64,000 bases of DNA from Jacaranda mimosifolia (lineage: Eukaryota > Streptophyta > Magnoliopsida > Lamiales > Bignoniaceae). Shown one piece after another: positions 52,478 to 63,261 of this stretch (position 1 is the stretch's first letter; each line of letters opens with the position of its first letter). The notes beneath the pieces were generated by a model that did not search any database, was not told the origin of the DNA, and worked only from the letters and a program-made list of their open reading frames with translations. The stretch covers positions 36,550,230 through 36,614,229 of the forward strand of contig CM032121.1 of assembly GCA_018894105.1 (NCBI GenBank), read 5' to 3'. The translations under genes and the position numbers were made by a program.

Positions 52478-52925
52478 GTACTGTAATTTCTCTTTCTATT
52501 TTGCCTTTTTTTCTTTGATTTTTCTTTTGGGTCTGTCAAAGGGTTGCTGTTTTGAAATGGAAAATGCTTCTTGAATGATGTTATGAAACAGGAATGTGAT
52601 ATGAATTTTCTTTGAATTTTTGGTGGGATATATTTTCCAGCTGTTGTAGATGTTTAAGTTGTGGTAAAAACAGTATATGGTTTTGGGAAAATGTTCAAAG
52701 AGGACAATTTTATGGTAATCCTTGAAGGGTGTTGAGACGTAGATGAAATTAGTGGGTTATGTGCATTATTCTTATTGACGTTGAAATAAATTTGAAAAGA
52801 TTTGTCTGCATAGGTTTTATGTGTGTGGGGGAAATGAAGATAATCTTGGTTATAATCTTGTATAACCATATGTTTTCTCCAGGAAAATGTTTAATCTAAG
52901 TAAGGCAATAATTTTGTAAATGCAG
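52478..52925 (+). other. Probable leader intron of the L6 gene
   Basis: Donor-like CTCCG/GTACTG at 52477/52478 and acceptor AAATGCAG/GG at 52925, with a C/T-rich exon-like stretch before (about 52430-52477) and a T-rich body. It would leave a short leader of about 50 bp before the ATG at 52973. Inferred from splice-like sites only. Confidence 0.5.
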
Positions 52926-52972
52926 GGAGCTTTTGAATAGTGTAGGGCTTCTGAATTGGGCTCCACGGAGCA

Positions 52973-55688
52973 ATGGCGTCTCCTATTGGTGCTTCTATAC
53001 AATCCAGGTGACCATTATACTAGAATCTCACTCTTTGATAAACATATTATATAATCCCCATGTTGTTTTCCAAGAATGCATCTTTGTTTGTGATTCGGGG
53101 GCTTTTGGCACTGTGTATTGGCTAATACGGTTTGTTCCTGATCCTGTTCCATTTCAAAAATGGAAAGTTCGGCACAATTGAGATTTTTTGGTTAAATTGG
53201 ATGTGGCTACTGAATCATGGTTTGGCATGTTAGAATGAAAACTTCATTCTCGAGAACATTTATGAAAGCTTTTCATTTGCTTTTCTTTGAGGGAAGTTTG
53301 ATTTTTCCATAATGTATCCTAATTTTTGACCTAATTCTTCTTCTGATGAAGTTACCTGAGGTGCCCTTTCCTTGGGGAGGCAAATGGAATTCGTGTTTCT
53401 GGGGTTTCAACACCTCGGGTTGCTGTTGTGAGAAAGATTGTGGAATGCAAGGAGTCTAGAATTGGGAAGCAACCGATTGCAGTGCCATCCAATGTGATGC
53501 TTACAATGGATGGCCAAGATTTGAAAGTGAAAGGCCCTCTGGGGGAGCTTGCTATTACTTATCCACGAGAAGTCAAGCTTGAAAAGGAAGAATCTGGACT
53601 CCTGAGGGTGAGAAAGACAGCGGAAACAAGAAGAGCTAACCAGATGCATGGTTTGTTCAGGTACTTCTCTCCATTTTCTCCACTTTCTCGTTGTTTCCAA
53701 TTTACTTTTGCCTGCAATTTTATGCATAGTTAAATATTGTGTTAGAGAGAATAGTGGTCATATATATGGATTATTTCTTATATTTAGGAAGTTAATGCAG
53801 ATGATTACTGCATTTATTTTTGTACATGATTTGAAAGATGGAATTTGTAAAATTTACACAATTAAAAATTTTGTAGATTAGATGACCTTTTGATAGCCCT
53901 ATTTTCTTCTTTATCTTTATCTGCTGATTATTCATATGCCTTAATGGGATACTAAAATAGGCAGATTTTGCTTCGTAATTAGGATCTCAGAGCACAACAA
54001 TGAAATCTCAACTTGAACCTTTTATTTGATTTTTTTCCTTTTTCTGAAAGATAAGTTTGCTGCAAAGGAAATACTGTGTTGTGTTAGTTACAAGTCTTAG
54101 AATACATTGAAGGGCTTCACCACCTTATCCCTAATATTCTATTGGTAAAGAATATACTTACTGTCTGATGTGTAACTACCGTATTGTCTTCTAACTTATT
54201 GAGTTGCATGCAGTAATGTATTCATCCTTGTCATAACCTTTTTGCATCATGAGTGAATTGTGACTTCAAGAGCAATGCTAATTTGAATGCTTATATTTTA
54301 TGTGAAGTAGTGACAATAGATCTTTATTACACTGATACTGATTGGGGCATTCTCTAGACATTATTCTTATGACTTGAGAAAGATGGCAGAAGCCTTAGGT
54401 ACATACCAAAATATATAGATAAGTTACTGCAGAAGGATAGGCTTTATACTTGCTTTTCTCTGATTTTTACGATCTTGTGCTTGAATTGCCTGTTGAAAGG
54501 TGATTTTAAATGCTGTATCATATAACTAGATCAACTGCTACATATTTCCAAGGATTCTTCCCTGGTGGTCAGAATATGTCCATTCTAAAGATTACGCACA
54601 GTTTGAGCTGCATAATTTTGTCATGGGATTCTCTTATTCTCGTTCTTTTTTTACTTCATTATTTTATTTTATTCTTTTGGGTGGGGTGGAGGTGGAGGTG
54701 GAGGTGGGGGTGGGGGTGCGCTATATTTTCTTTCTAACTTTTGAATTGCGAAGATACTAAATGTTCCATGACCATATCATAATTGATATCTAGAACCCGA
54801 ACCAGCTAATCTCTAAGAAAATTACCAACAAAATCATCACATGGCAATGGCAGATTCTGCCTCTGTTCACCTGAGGTTGAGGCGGATAGAGTTCCTTTTG
54901 CTCTTGTGTCATTTGTAGTGTTTCCTCTGACACCACTTGAATCAGACTTCAACTACCATCTATGCCAGATACAAAATGCCTCCAAACAGCCCCTTAAAGG
55001 CCTTGTCTTTATTTTTCTCAGCTGTGGAACAGTTTGTGGACAACATACTATAACATTGTTTCACTTTCTTAAACCCTTTTTAAACTTCATAAACTCAATT
55101 TTCCTACCGTAATCTATAAAAATAAATTCTAGTTCACAAATAATCCATGTTATAGATAGTGCCTTTGTACTGCAAATCGCTCCTTTATTTTCTGGCATGT
55201 AAAGCATGTTGTTTGACAAAAAATATTACATAGTGATGCCGATTTCTAACATGACATTATCCCATGTTTCTCACTTATTTCTTATATGGTTGTTGGCTTT
55301 TACTTCTCCGGTCTGATGTTACTGTTCCTATTGTCCAAATTTTCTTCTCAGGACCCTAACCGATAACATGGTGGTGGGCGTTTCTAAAGGATTTGATAAG
55401 AAACTTCAGTTGATAGGCACGGGTTATCGTGCTACGGTTGAAGGAAAAGACATAGTTCTTAATCTTGGTTTTTCCCATCCAGTTAGAATGGCGATCCCAG
55501 ACGGGCTGCAGGTGAAGGTGGAAGAAAACACAAGAATTGTTGTCAGCGGATACGATAAATCTGCAATAGGTCAGTTTGCTGCTTCTATTAGGAAATGGAG
55601 ACCTCCAGAGCCATACAAAGGTAAAGGTGTGAAATATGCTGATGAAATAATAAGAAGAAAAGAGGGTAAAGCAGGCAAGAAAAAGTAA
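52973..55688 (+). CDS. RPL6: 50S ribosomal protein L6, plastid type (uL6c)
   Basis: Three coding exons, 52973-53007, 53352-53660 and 55352-55688, all GT-AG, sum 681 nt, 226 residues. The N-terminal 40 or so residues ([12 protein letters not shown]..., Ser-rich, few acids) look like a chloroplast transit peptide. The mature part begins near [15 protein letters not shown] and has the bacterial-type two-domain L6 fold: [13 protein letters not shown] and [20 protein letters not shown], with the C-terminal signature [18 protein letters not shown] and a basic tail KAGKKK. L6 binds 23S rRNA near the factor-binding site and the L7/L12 stalk in the plastid ribosome. Length matches plant plastid L6 (about 223). 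Confidence 0.95.
54679..54720 (+). repeat. G-rich GGAGGT/GGGGGT tract in L6 intron 2
   Basis: Repeated GGTGGA units followed by GGTGGGGGTGGGGGTG on the transcribed-sense strand. Several G runs are close enough to form a G-quadruplex in the pre-mRNA. The 1.69-kb intron has no other recognisable feature. Confidence 0.8.
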
Positions 55689-55896
55689 ACAGATGTACTG
55701 TTTTAACATTAATTTTGTCTGTATTTTTATTTCTTGTCCATATGATTTTTGAAAGTTTTCTGAACAGTGATGTTGCTTCACTGGCTGTAAGAACTGTTCA
55801 TTCCATGTTAGTAATTTTTTGCTGATCTTCATTTTATCTTTGCAGTTTGAATGGTGGGGTGTAAGCATTTTTATTATCCTGCAAGTGAAAATATTA

Positions 55897-56229
55897 GGGC
55901 CCGTTTGGTTTTATTTCTATTTCCATCATTTCTAAAATGGTGAGAATTAGTTATGTGATGTGATGTGGAAATGAAAATGTATTTGGATAAAATGTTTGGA
56001 AATGTAATGATTATGTTGATTTTAATAGGTTGTAGGTGGAGAAAGATAAAAATAATAGAATAGAGAGAGAAAACATATAAGTTATTGGGAAGATATATAT
56101 AGGTTATTGGAGAATGTGTTTTGAAAATGAAAATTATGTTGGGTGAAAATTTTTAAAAAGTGATGATTTCTATTTTTGAAATAGTAGAAAAGTGAAAAAG
56201 GAGGTTTGGAAATAAAACCAAACACCCCC
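55897..56229. mobile_element. MITE (family C, copy 2)
   Basis: Left end GGGCCCGTTTGGTTTTATTT; reverse complement of right end GGGGGTGTTTGGTTTTATTT. TTA on both sides (55894-55896 and 56230-56232). 333 bp. TIRs agree over 20 bases with two mismatches, making this the best-preserved member of the family here. It lies 208 bp after the L6 stop codon. Confidence 0.9.
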
Positions 56230-56232
56230 TTA

Positions 56233-57300
56233 GTTACAGAAGATGAGGAAGAAGAGTTTAAGGAAAAATTTGAAATGGGCTCATTATACTAAAACAAACT
56301 GGTTTCAAGTTGATGTTCTGTTGGCCCAATGAAGGAAACAAGATAATTCTTACAAATTCTGGACCTAAAAATCTTGGTGTGATAAATGACAATAATTTAA
56401 TTTCCTATTTCAATTTTGAACTTCATTCTAAGATGTCTCCATTGTTTTAATTCCGAATGAAGCACCTCATGGAACCTCTTGAAATTTTATTGATTTATTT
56501 ATTCTGAAATTATTTTTGTAGGACAATGAACAACAATTCCTTTACCCCTTTTCACTTTGATAATTTCACCCACAAAAATGAAAAAACAAGAAAATGATTA
56601 TTTAATTATAATATTGACTTTGGAATTTGTATATTTTATTTTTGTGTCAATTCGTTGAGTATTATCCAACAAATTGTTTATTAAAAACATAAGAATATGA
56701 ACTTTCTATTACGATCGTTAAAAATGGAATAATAATTAAAAAAAATTAGGTTGGTTAATTATGTCTATAATTGATTTAAATGAAAGAAATAATTTAACAA
56801 TCCTCTTTTTCGACTTTCTTCCAAGTCTCCTATGGGAGTTGTTTCAACTTCAATCATTCGAATTTTTATATTTTTTATTTATTATTAAATTAAAGTTATA
56901 TGCTACATAACCAAATAGTATTAGTCAATGTTACTAGCGTCATGTAAATGTCACATACTAACCATTATCATTAGTTAATTTATCGAGTGACACTATCCAT
57001 ATACTTATATATATGAGACCCCAAATATGTGTGAGTGTGTAATTTCATTTTTTTCTTTAAAAAAAAAAGAAAGGAATCTTCTAATCATTGCCACTACTCA
57101 ATTAGTCGAATGGCCCCACCCATATATTTATATAGAAGAGGTTGATGATTCAAATCCAAATGACTATAATACAAGTGAGTGTATTGTTTTTCTAAAGAAA
57201 AAAGAAATACTACTAACCACTAACAACTCTAGAACATAGGTACTGGATCAAAAAAAAAAAAAACTCTAGAACATAGGTAGCTCATGATATAAGAACCTCC
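56233..57300. other. AT-rich spacer, no gene seen
   Basis: Non-coding, with many A/T homopolymers. A short direct repeat AAAACTCTAGAACATAGGTA-like occurs around 57226-57240 and 57262-57277. Confidence 0.5.
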
Positions 57301-57580
57301 AACCTATAATTTCGGGGTATTTACAAAATATAGTGAAAAAAATCGACTTTTACAAAATTACCGCATTTTTGAAAGGTTTGCAAAATTATGGTAAGGCGTG
57401 GCTTGCAACCACGCCTTTAACTATCTAAATTTTTTTTTTTTTGTAATAAACAAAGAAGAGGCGTGGCAGCTCTTTGAGATTTTTTTTTATTTTTTATTTT
57501 TTAAAATTGCCAAGAGAGGCCACGCCTCTTGCATGGGACTTTCAATTCCATAAGAGGCGTGGCCTCATGCCTCTTATGCC
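57301..57580. repeat. Cluster of GGCGTGGC / GCCACGCC inverted repeats
   Basis: The 8-mer GGCGTGGC or its complement recurs five times in under 200 bp within AT-rich DNA. AAGGCGTGG (57393-57401) and CCACGCCTT (57409-57417) form a tight 9-bp hairpin. GAGGCCACGCCTCTT (57516-57530) and AAGAGGCGTGGCCTC (57552-57566) form a perfect 15-bp inverted repeat with a 21-bp loop. The preceding GGGGTATTTACAAAATATAG (57314-57333) resembles a transposon terminus, so this may be a transposon relic. Confidence 0.7.
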
Positions 57581-57582
57581 AA

Positions 57583-57619
<37 letters not shown>
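57583..57619. repeat. (AT)n(GT)n compound microsatellite
   Basis: About ten AT units followed by about eight GT units. Confidence 0.9.
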
Positions 57620-58619
57620 AATATTAAGAAACAAAGAAGCTTGCATAGAATTTATTTTATTTTATTTTATTTTGATGGTGGTTGAAATTTTCTTTTAGAA
57701 GATGTTTGATTGGACATCCTAATATTGTGTGTAATTTGATATAGACTATTTTATTTTATATTTAAAATTTAATTAACTAAATTTTTTTAAATATTTAAAA
57801 TGAGCCAAAAAAAAGTAGTATAAGTTTTGAATTTTTTTTTATAAATGTATTATTTTATAAAATGCAAGTGATTGAAGTATGTTTATATAAATTTACTATA
57901 CTTTGCATTTACTTCAATTGATGTAAATATTAACTCGTGAAGGAATGCTTGTAATATTAGAACCTTGGCCAAAATAGGCATGTGAAACCGCAGTATATGA
58001 TTTTATATATTAATATATTCTTCAAGAATTATCACACATTCTAATCATAAGCGATGCTTGTAATTTGAAGGTATGTTATTATTATAATATAATTATAATA
58101 TATTTAATTAATTTGTAAAATGTGATACGCATAATTTATAACAAACATAATTTTTTAAATATATATAATATTTATAATTTTTTTTAAAAATTTCATTTAA
58201 TATGGATTAATTTTATTATGTAATTTTAAATTTTTAACTTAATATAAATATTATTAACAATTAATATAAAATTATTAGCACTTCAATTACTTAATAACCA
58301 CAAATGTAAAAATTGATACTTCATAATACTTCATGAAATCATGATTTGTTGTGCCATTTGCATGATCATATCCAATATTTATGTGATAAGATTCGGTGCC
58401 CGCTCAAAGAAATTCACATGACGAACTTTAAGTATAGGTGCACATGCACGCATGTAAGCACACAAACATGGCCACACACACTCTGATAGCCCACATCCAC
58501 TCACACACGGAGTTATAAGAAGTCATGAAAAATAGTGAATAAGTTGAAGATGAGTTGATTTCTGAAACTTGCCAAAAATTTCTAACCACAAACTGTCTCA
58601 AGCTAATAATTCTTGACTC

Positions 58620-59040
58620 TTGTATAACTGGAAGGAAGCGGTACCTGATCAGATTGAGGTTCATCGTCTCCACTGTCCTTTTCCTCTATTTCATGGAAGC
58701 AATACAAAATGCCTTTGCAAGAAGAAACTCTTGATCGACGTCATTCGAACCTGCTCTGCGTCAACAAGAAAATCGAACGGCTCGCGCGGGTTTCCAATTC
58801 GCATTTCCAGATAAATCATCAAATACACTCAAAGCTCTGTACGCCATTTTATCTTTCAACTAGAGGAAGAGTACCGGCCGCCTAGGAGGAGATTGTTGAC
58901 GGGTATGGAGATAGAAGTTGGCGGCGCTTCATTAGGAAGCGAACTTGTACGTACGTCTCCGCCCCTCCGCCTCCATCAATATCCATTTTTCTACTGCACG
59001 AGAAGGGGAGAGAGCAGAGTGGACCGACGGCGGCTACGAT
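58620..59040. other. GC-rich gene-like stretch, unidentified
   Basis: This stretch is far richer in GC than its surroundings and looks like a gene 5' end. On the minus strand an ATG at 58843-58845 opens a frame reading MAYRALSVFDDLSGNANWKP, but it stops after 28 codons. A different minus-strand frame is open through HEIEEKDSGDDEPQSDQ and ends at a donor-like CAG/GTACCG (about 58645). On the plus strand, an ATG at 58903 gives a short frame starting MEIEVGGASLGSEL. I do not recognise any of these. It may be a decayed gene start, a non-coding transcript, or the first exons of a gene with unusual splicing. Confidence 0.3.
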
Positions 59041-59603
59041 TTTAGTTAAATTGATCAATTCTATTCAATTTATTTTATTTATTATCATGTAATCATTTTG
59101 TATTGTACTTGATCTTTCCCTCATATGATGGGAAAGCGATGCTGACAGCATTATGTAGTTACTTCAGTTGCTTTTGATTTTGCTTGTGTTTCAAACTTTG
59201 ATTTCTGAATTATGCACCTTCTGCGGTTAATTAAACACACAAGGATAAGACATTGCGTACTTCAAACATCATCATCTCCACATTTGAGTTTTTACTTGAC
59301 CGGATAACAGTTTCTTTAATAATATCATTCAATGCAACTCAGTTGCAGGTGGGGCTTACTTATTGATGATGCATATCACTTAAATGCAACCCCCCACCCC
59401 CACCCCATGCACCCCTCTTTTTTTACCATATGTGGTGATAGAGAATTTGTTTTTCAAGTTAGTTCTGATTTTGTACACCATACTTGACAATCGTTAACAT
59501 GCTCTTATTGCTCTTATTTTCTGTTCTGAATGATTGGAACCCTTCCAAGGAAGTTCGTTTAGATTGGAGCTGGCAGAAGTTCATCGACAAAGGATCAGAC
59601 TAA

Positions 59604-59991
59604 GAAGATGTTTGGGTGAGTTTATAAGCTTCTCAAAATATCTTATAAGATGGTTGAGAGCTTATATGGTGGCAAAAAGTATTTGGTAATTTTTTTCTAA
59701 AAAGAGCTTATAAGCTTCTAAAATAAGATGTTAGGAGCTTATAATCTTTTTTAAAAAAAATAAGTAGTTCATAATTTATTTTTAAGATTTTAACAAGTTA
59801 GCTTAATTTTGATTATATTAATTACAAAATTGTTATTACTAACATCTTATAAATTTTAAAGTCTTATTTTATTCAAATTTTTTTAAAAACTTATTTTTAA
59901 AAAAAGATCTAATATCTTATAAGCTCTAAAACCATTTTATAAGATGTAGAAGCTTATAAGATCTTTTAAATAAGTTTAATCAAACACCCTC
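59604..59991. mobile_element. MITE (family B, copy 4)
   Basis: Left end GAAGATGTTTGGGTGAG; reverse complement of right end GAGGGTGTTTGATTAAAC. TAA on both sides (59601-59603 and 59992-59994). 388 bp and the most complete member of this family in the window. Confidence 0.85.
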
Positions 59992-60352
59992 TAAGAATTT
60001 CCATGGACTGACTCAAGAATTCTCGGCATATTACAACCTTTATCAACAAAGCCAAACAATGTAAGTATACTTAATGATAAACAAATATGAATTCCACGTA
60101 TGTGCAGTTGACAGATATCAGGATTAAGAACCTCATGCATCAGCATTGGATAAATATTTTGTTGAACATTTGGAGATTACCCATGCTTTTATTCAGCACT
60201 GGGAAACAGATTTATGTGTTGGTCTGAAACAAAAAAATACACTTTGAGACTAGAGTTATGAAGGAAGTTTTGTGTTGGCCTGAGAACAAAAAAACACACG
60301 CTGAGACTAGAGTTATGAAGACACTCTGCAAAAGGGTGGAAATTGAGGTAAC

Positions 60353-60425
60353 TGGAGATGCGGGGGATCGAACCCCGTGCCTCTCGCATGCAAAGCGAGC
60401 GCTCTACCATTTGAGCTACATCCCC
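60353..60425 (-). tRNA. tRNA-Ala (anticodon TGC)
   Basis: 73 nt that fold as a full cloverleaf: acceptor stem GGGGATG/CATCTCC with discriminator A, D stem GCTC/GAGC, anticodon stem CTCGC/GCGAG with loop TTTGCAT, and T stem CGGGG/CCCCG with loop TTCGATC. The third acceptor pair is G3-U70, the main identity element of alanine tRNA. Internal A box (TAGCTCAAATGG) and B box (GGTTCGATCCC) for RNA polymerase III are intact. CCA is not encoded, as usual for a nuclear gene. A TTTT run about 20 bases downstream (60329-60332 on the plus strand as AAAA) could end transcription. Confidence 0.96.
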
Positions 60426-61434
60426 ATTTAGCATACTTGACTGTTTCTTAAATAAAGACACATAGTATGTGGAAAATTTGGCACATGTTTTTGAGCGTGT
60501 GTTATAGAAGCACTTTATACTTTTCACAATCTACTAAATATGGAGTATAATATGTATCTTTCAAATTTAAAAACAGTAATATTCATCTATTATAAAAAAA
60601 TAAGTCATTTATAGAAATTGTTAGGTGGGTATAGATCTAGTTTAATTTTACTTTCACTTAATAATTATTAAAATCAAATGAGTGTATATTTCCATTTAAC
60701 CTCTCAAAACAATGAAGGATTATCAGTTTTTTTTTGTTTTTTTTTTCTGCAATAAATGATAGATGGAATAAAGAATTTGTGATAAAAATAAATTGAAAAA
60801 AAAGAAAGCATTGTGGTGAAAAAAACATAAACAAAAGCTCTTGGGCCTCTCTCCCCTTTCCAAACCAGTTTAGGATGATAATTAATTGTTGTTAATAATA
60901 CAGGAAAAGCAGCACAAAAGGGCATGGTTTGCTACAACATTTAAACACACCATTTTTAGGAAATGTCAAAAACCATCACTTTCTTTCTGGAAATCAAGAG
61001 AGGTGTACTAAATAATTATTGTACCATGTTTTCACAGATTTGCCTGCTGTGATTTCTTATGAATAATGCAACCTCAATTTCTGTGCCAATTTTCCAACCT
61101 AAATAGATGACAAAATGTAGAGCCAAAAGACCACAGTGGGAGCATGTGACATGTTCTATATCTGTCATAAATAACAACCCTTTTTCCCTTGTTGAGGAAT
61201 AAAAGGAAGGAAAAAAGAGAGGGAAAACTTATGAGCCACTTTTATAATTTAGCACTTTGAAAGGGTCCTTAATTGAATAAAAGTTTGGCATACAGATTCT
61301 CACAACACATTTTTTAGAAACAAAAAAGTTTTGACACTCAAAAGGTGTAGGAAATAAAAACCCAAATTTTTAGAACTTAAGTCAACCTATGTTGTTATTA
61401 TCTTTTTTCGATGTATCATCGTGTGGAAAACTTA
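60426..61434. other. AT-rich spacer, no gene seen
   Basis: Non-coding DNA between the tRNA gene and the next MITE; a T-rich run at 60727-60746 is the only notable tract. Confidence 0.5.
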
Positions 61435-61802
61435 CCCCTAGTTTGGTTATCTTTTCATTTTCATTTTCATTTTTTGTTTTCAGTATTTTCAAATTTTGAA
61501 AAATTAGTTAGAGTAAATTAGTGAAAAATGAATTTGTGTTTGGATAGATTGTTAGAAAAGTAATGCTTATATTGATTTTAATAGGTTGTATGTGAAGAGA
61601 GATAGTAATAGTGAATAGTAATAATGAAGAAGAGAGAGAATATATAGAGGTTATTGAGAGAAGATATGTAGGTTGTTGGAAAATGTGTTTTGAAATGAAA
61701 ATAAGTTGGAATATTGATAAAAATGATGATAAGTTATTGTAAATTCATTTTCAAATAATAAAAACAACAGAAAACATTTTAAAAACATAAACAAACTGGC
61801 CA
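61435..61802. mobile_element. MITE (family C, copy 3)
   Basis: Left end CCCCTAGTTTGGTTATC; reverse complement of right end TGGCCAGTTTGTTTATG. TTA on both sides (61432-61434 and 61803-61805). Shares internal words TTGATTTTAATAGGTTGTA and AAAATGTGTTTTGAAATG-type stretches with the other family C copies. Confidence 0.82.
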
Positions 61803-61805
61803 TTA

Positions 61806-62030
61806 GTGTAATGTTAATTATGCTTTAAACTTATCGTTGAAATTTTACCAAATAATTAATTGGACAAATGATATTACTATCACACTTATACGTATAAGAT
61901 TTAGAGTTCAAATAGCATATTGTCATACACTTTTTTAGAAACTAAAGTTTTTACATTAAAAATGTGTAGGAAATAAAAATTCAAAGTTTTTAGAACTTAA
62001 ACAACCCATGTTTTTATTGACTTTCTTCAA

Positions 62031-62063
<33 letters not shown>

Positions 62064-63261
62064 GAATGCATAAATAGAAAAGAACAAATTCTATTATTAA
62101 AGTTTCCAAACATTTTGAAAGCATAGAGCAATCTAATTTAAAATTGCATTTGGTTTGGCAACTTAATTACCATAAATTTTTTTGGGTAATTCAAACATAA
62201 TAATCAACATTTTGTAAGTAGATGTTACTAAGATATCCATAGACTGAGCCCATTAAATCCACTAAGCCTAATAACTATTAGATTCGAATTTTCAAGAAAC
62301 TTTAATATGTATGTATGTATAAATTAAAAGAATAAAATTCGATAAAATCTAAATGGGAATAATAATCATTCAAGGTCACATAAATAACTTATTACCATGG
62401 ACTAGATAATAGGAAAATATTTTTATTTTTTTGGCTCATCTAAATATTTCATATTCTTTATTTATTTTGAGAACGTCTAAATTAATTCAAAGTAAAATTT
62501 TTAGTATGGCATCTAATTTTTAGAACTTGAATTAGTCAAATTATTTATGTCAAAAGATGAAATATCATTTGAAATTAAGTTAAAGCATCCACCTAAATCA
62601 GATCTGTTGAAAAAGTCTGCTTTAATTATAAAATCTAATCCATCCAACTATAATTATATCTTCACAAATTTAACTTTGCTAAAAAATAATTAGTGCAAGA
62701 GTCAATTTTACCAAAGCCAATTTTCTTGAAATTAATTTTTCAAAAATTGGTACAACCTCACTAACAAGACTAAACAACCGTTAATGGCGTACGTAATTAT
62801 CATTATTACCAACTAAAAATGGCGGCGGGAAGTAAAAACCACATGAAAAGCATTTAATAAACAAAAATTCCACGCCTTTTTTCTTTTTTTACTATCAAAT
62901 AATTCCGAAAAAGTAAACCTAAAAGCACCGCCCACGCGTTTGCCTCTACGCGTGACACCACGCCACCCCCTTTTCATCACCCCTATCAATACGCTGGCGC
63001 GTAAGCACTACCTTCAATCCCAACCGTCGGATCAAAGTGAAATATCTCGACCAATGGTTGATACGTCACTTCAATCGTACACACAATAACACGCCGACGT
63101 CTCTCAGGTCCGGAGATCCAAGGCCTCAGTCCCGACGTGAGGGTCGGACCGAACCTAATGGCATTTTTTCTTTTTTTTTTAAAAAATTTTCTGAAAAGAG
63201 TTTCTGTTTTTTCGATGGCTTAATTATCGGAGTGCTTGTCTGAAAAAACAAAATACCAACC
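61806..63261. other. Spacer leading into a GC-rich promoter-like region
   Basis: AT-rich and gene-free to about 62815. From there to about 63160 GC content rises and includes ACGCGT twice (62934-62939 and 62949-62954), GGCGCG and a run of CG-containing words (GTCGGACCGAACC), as is common just upstream of plant genes. Confidence 0.45.
62031..62063. repeat. (TG)n(TA)n compound microsatellite
   Basis: About eight TG units followed by about eight TA units in AT-rich spacer DNA. Confidence 0.9.

Noticed and set aside
55356..55868. Minus-strand frame of 170 codons
   Set aside because: It overlaps the last exon of the L6 gene in antisense; no family features.
59555..60050. Possible coding sequence interrupted by the family B MITE
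   Set aside because: Joining the flanks across the MITE gives only about 26 codons before a stop, without recognisable features.
60189..60527. 112-codon frame containing DVAQMVERSLCMREARGSIP
   Set aside because: This is the usual chance translation of a tRNA gene; the tRNA-Ala cloverleaf explains the sequence.
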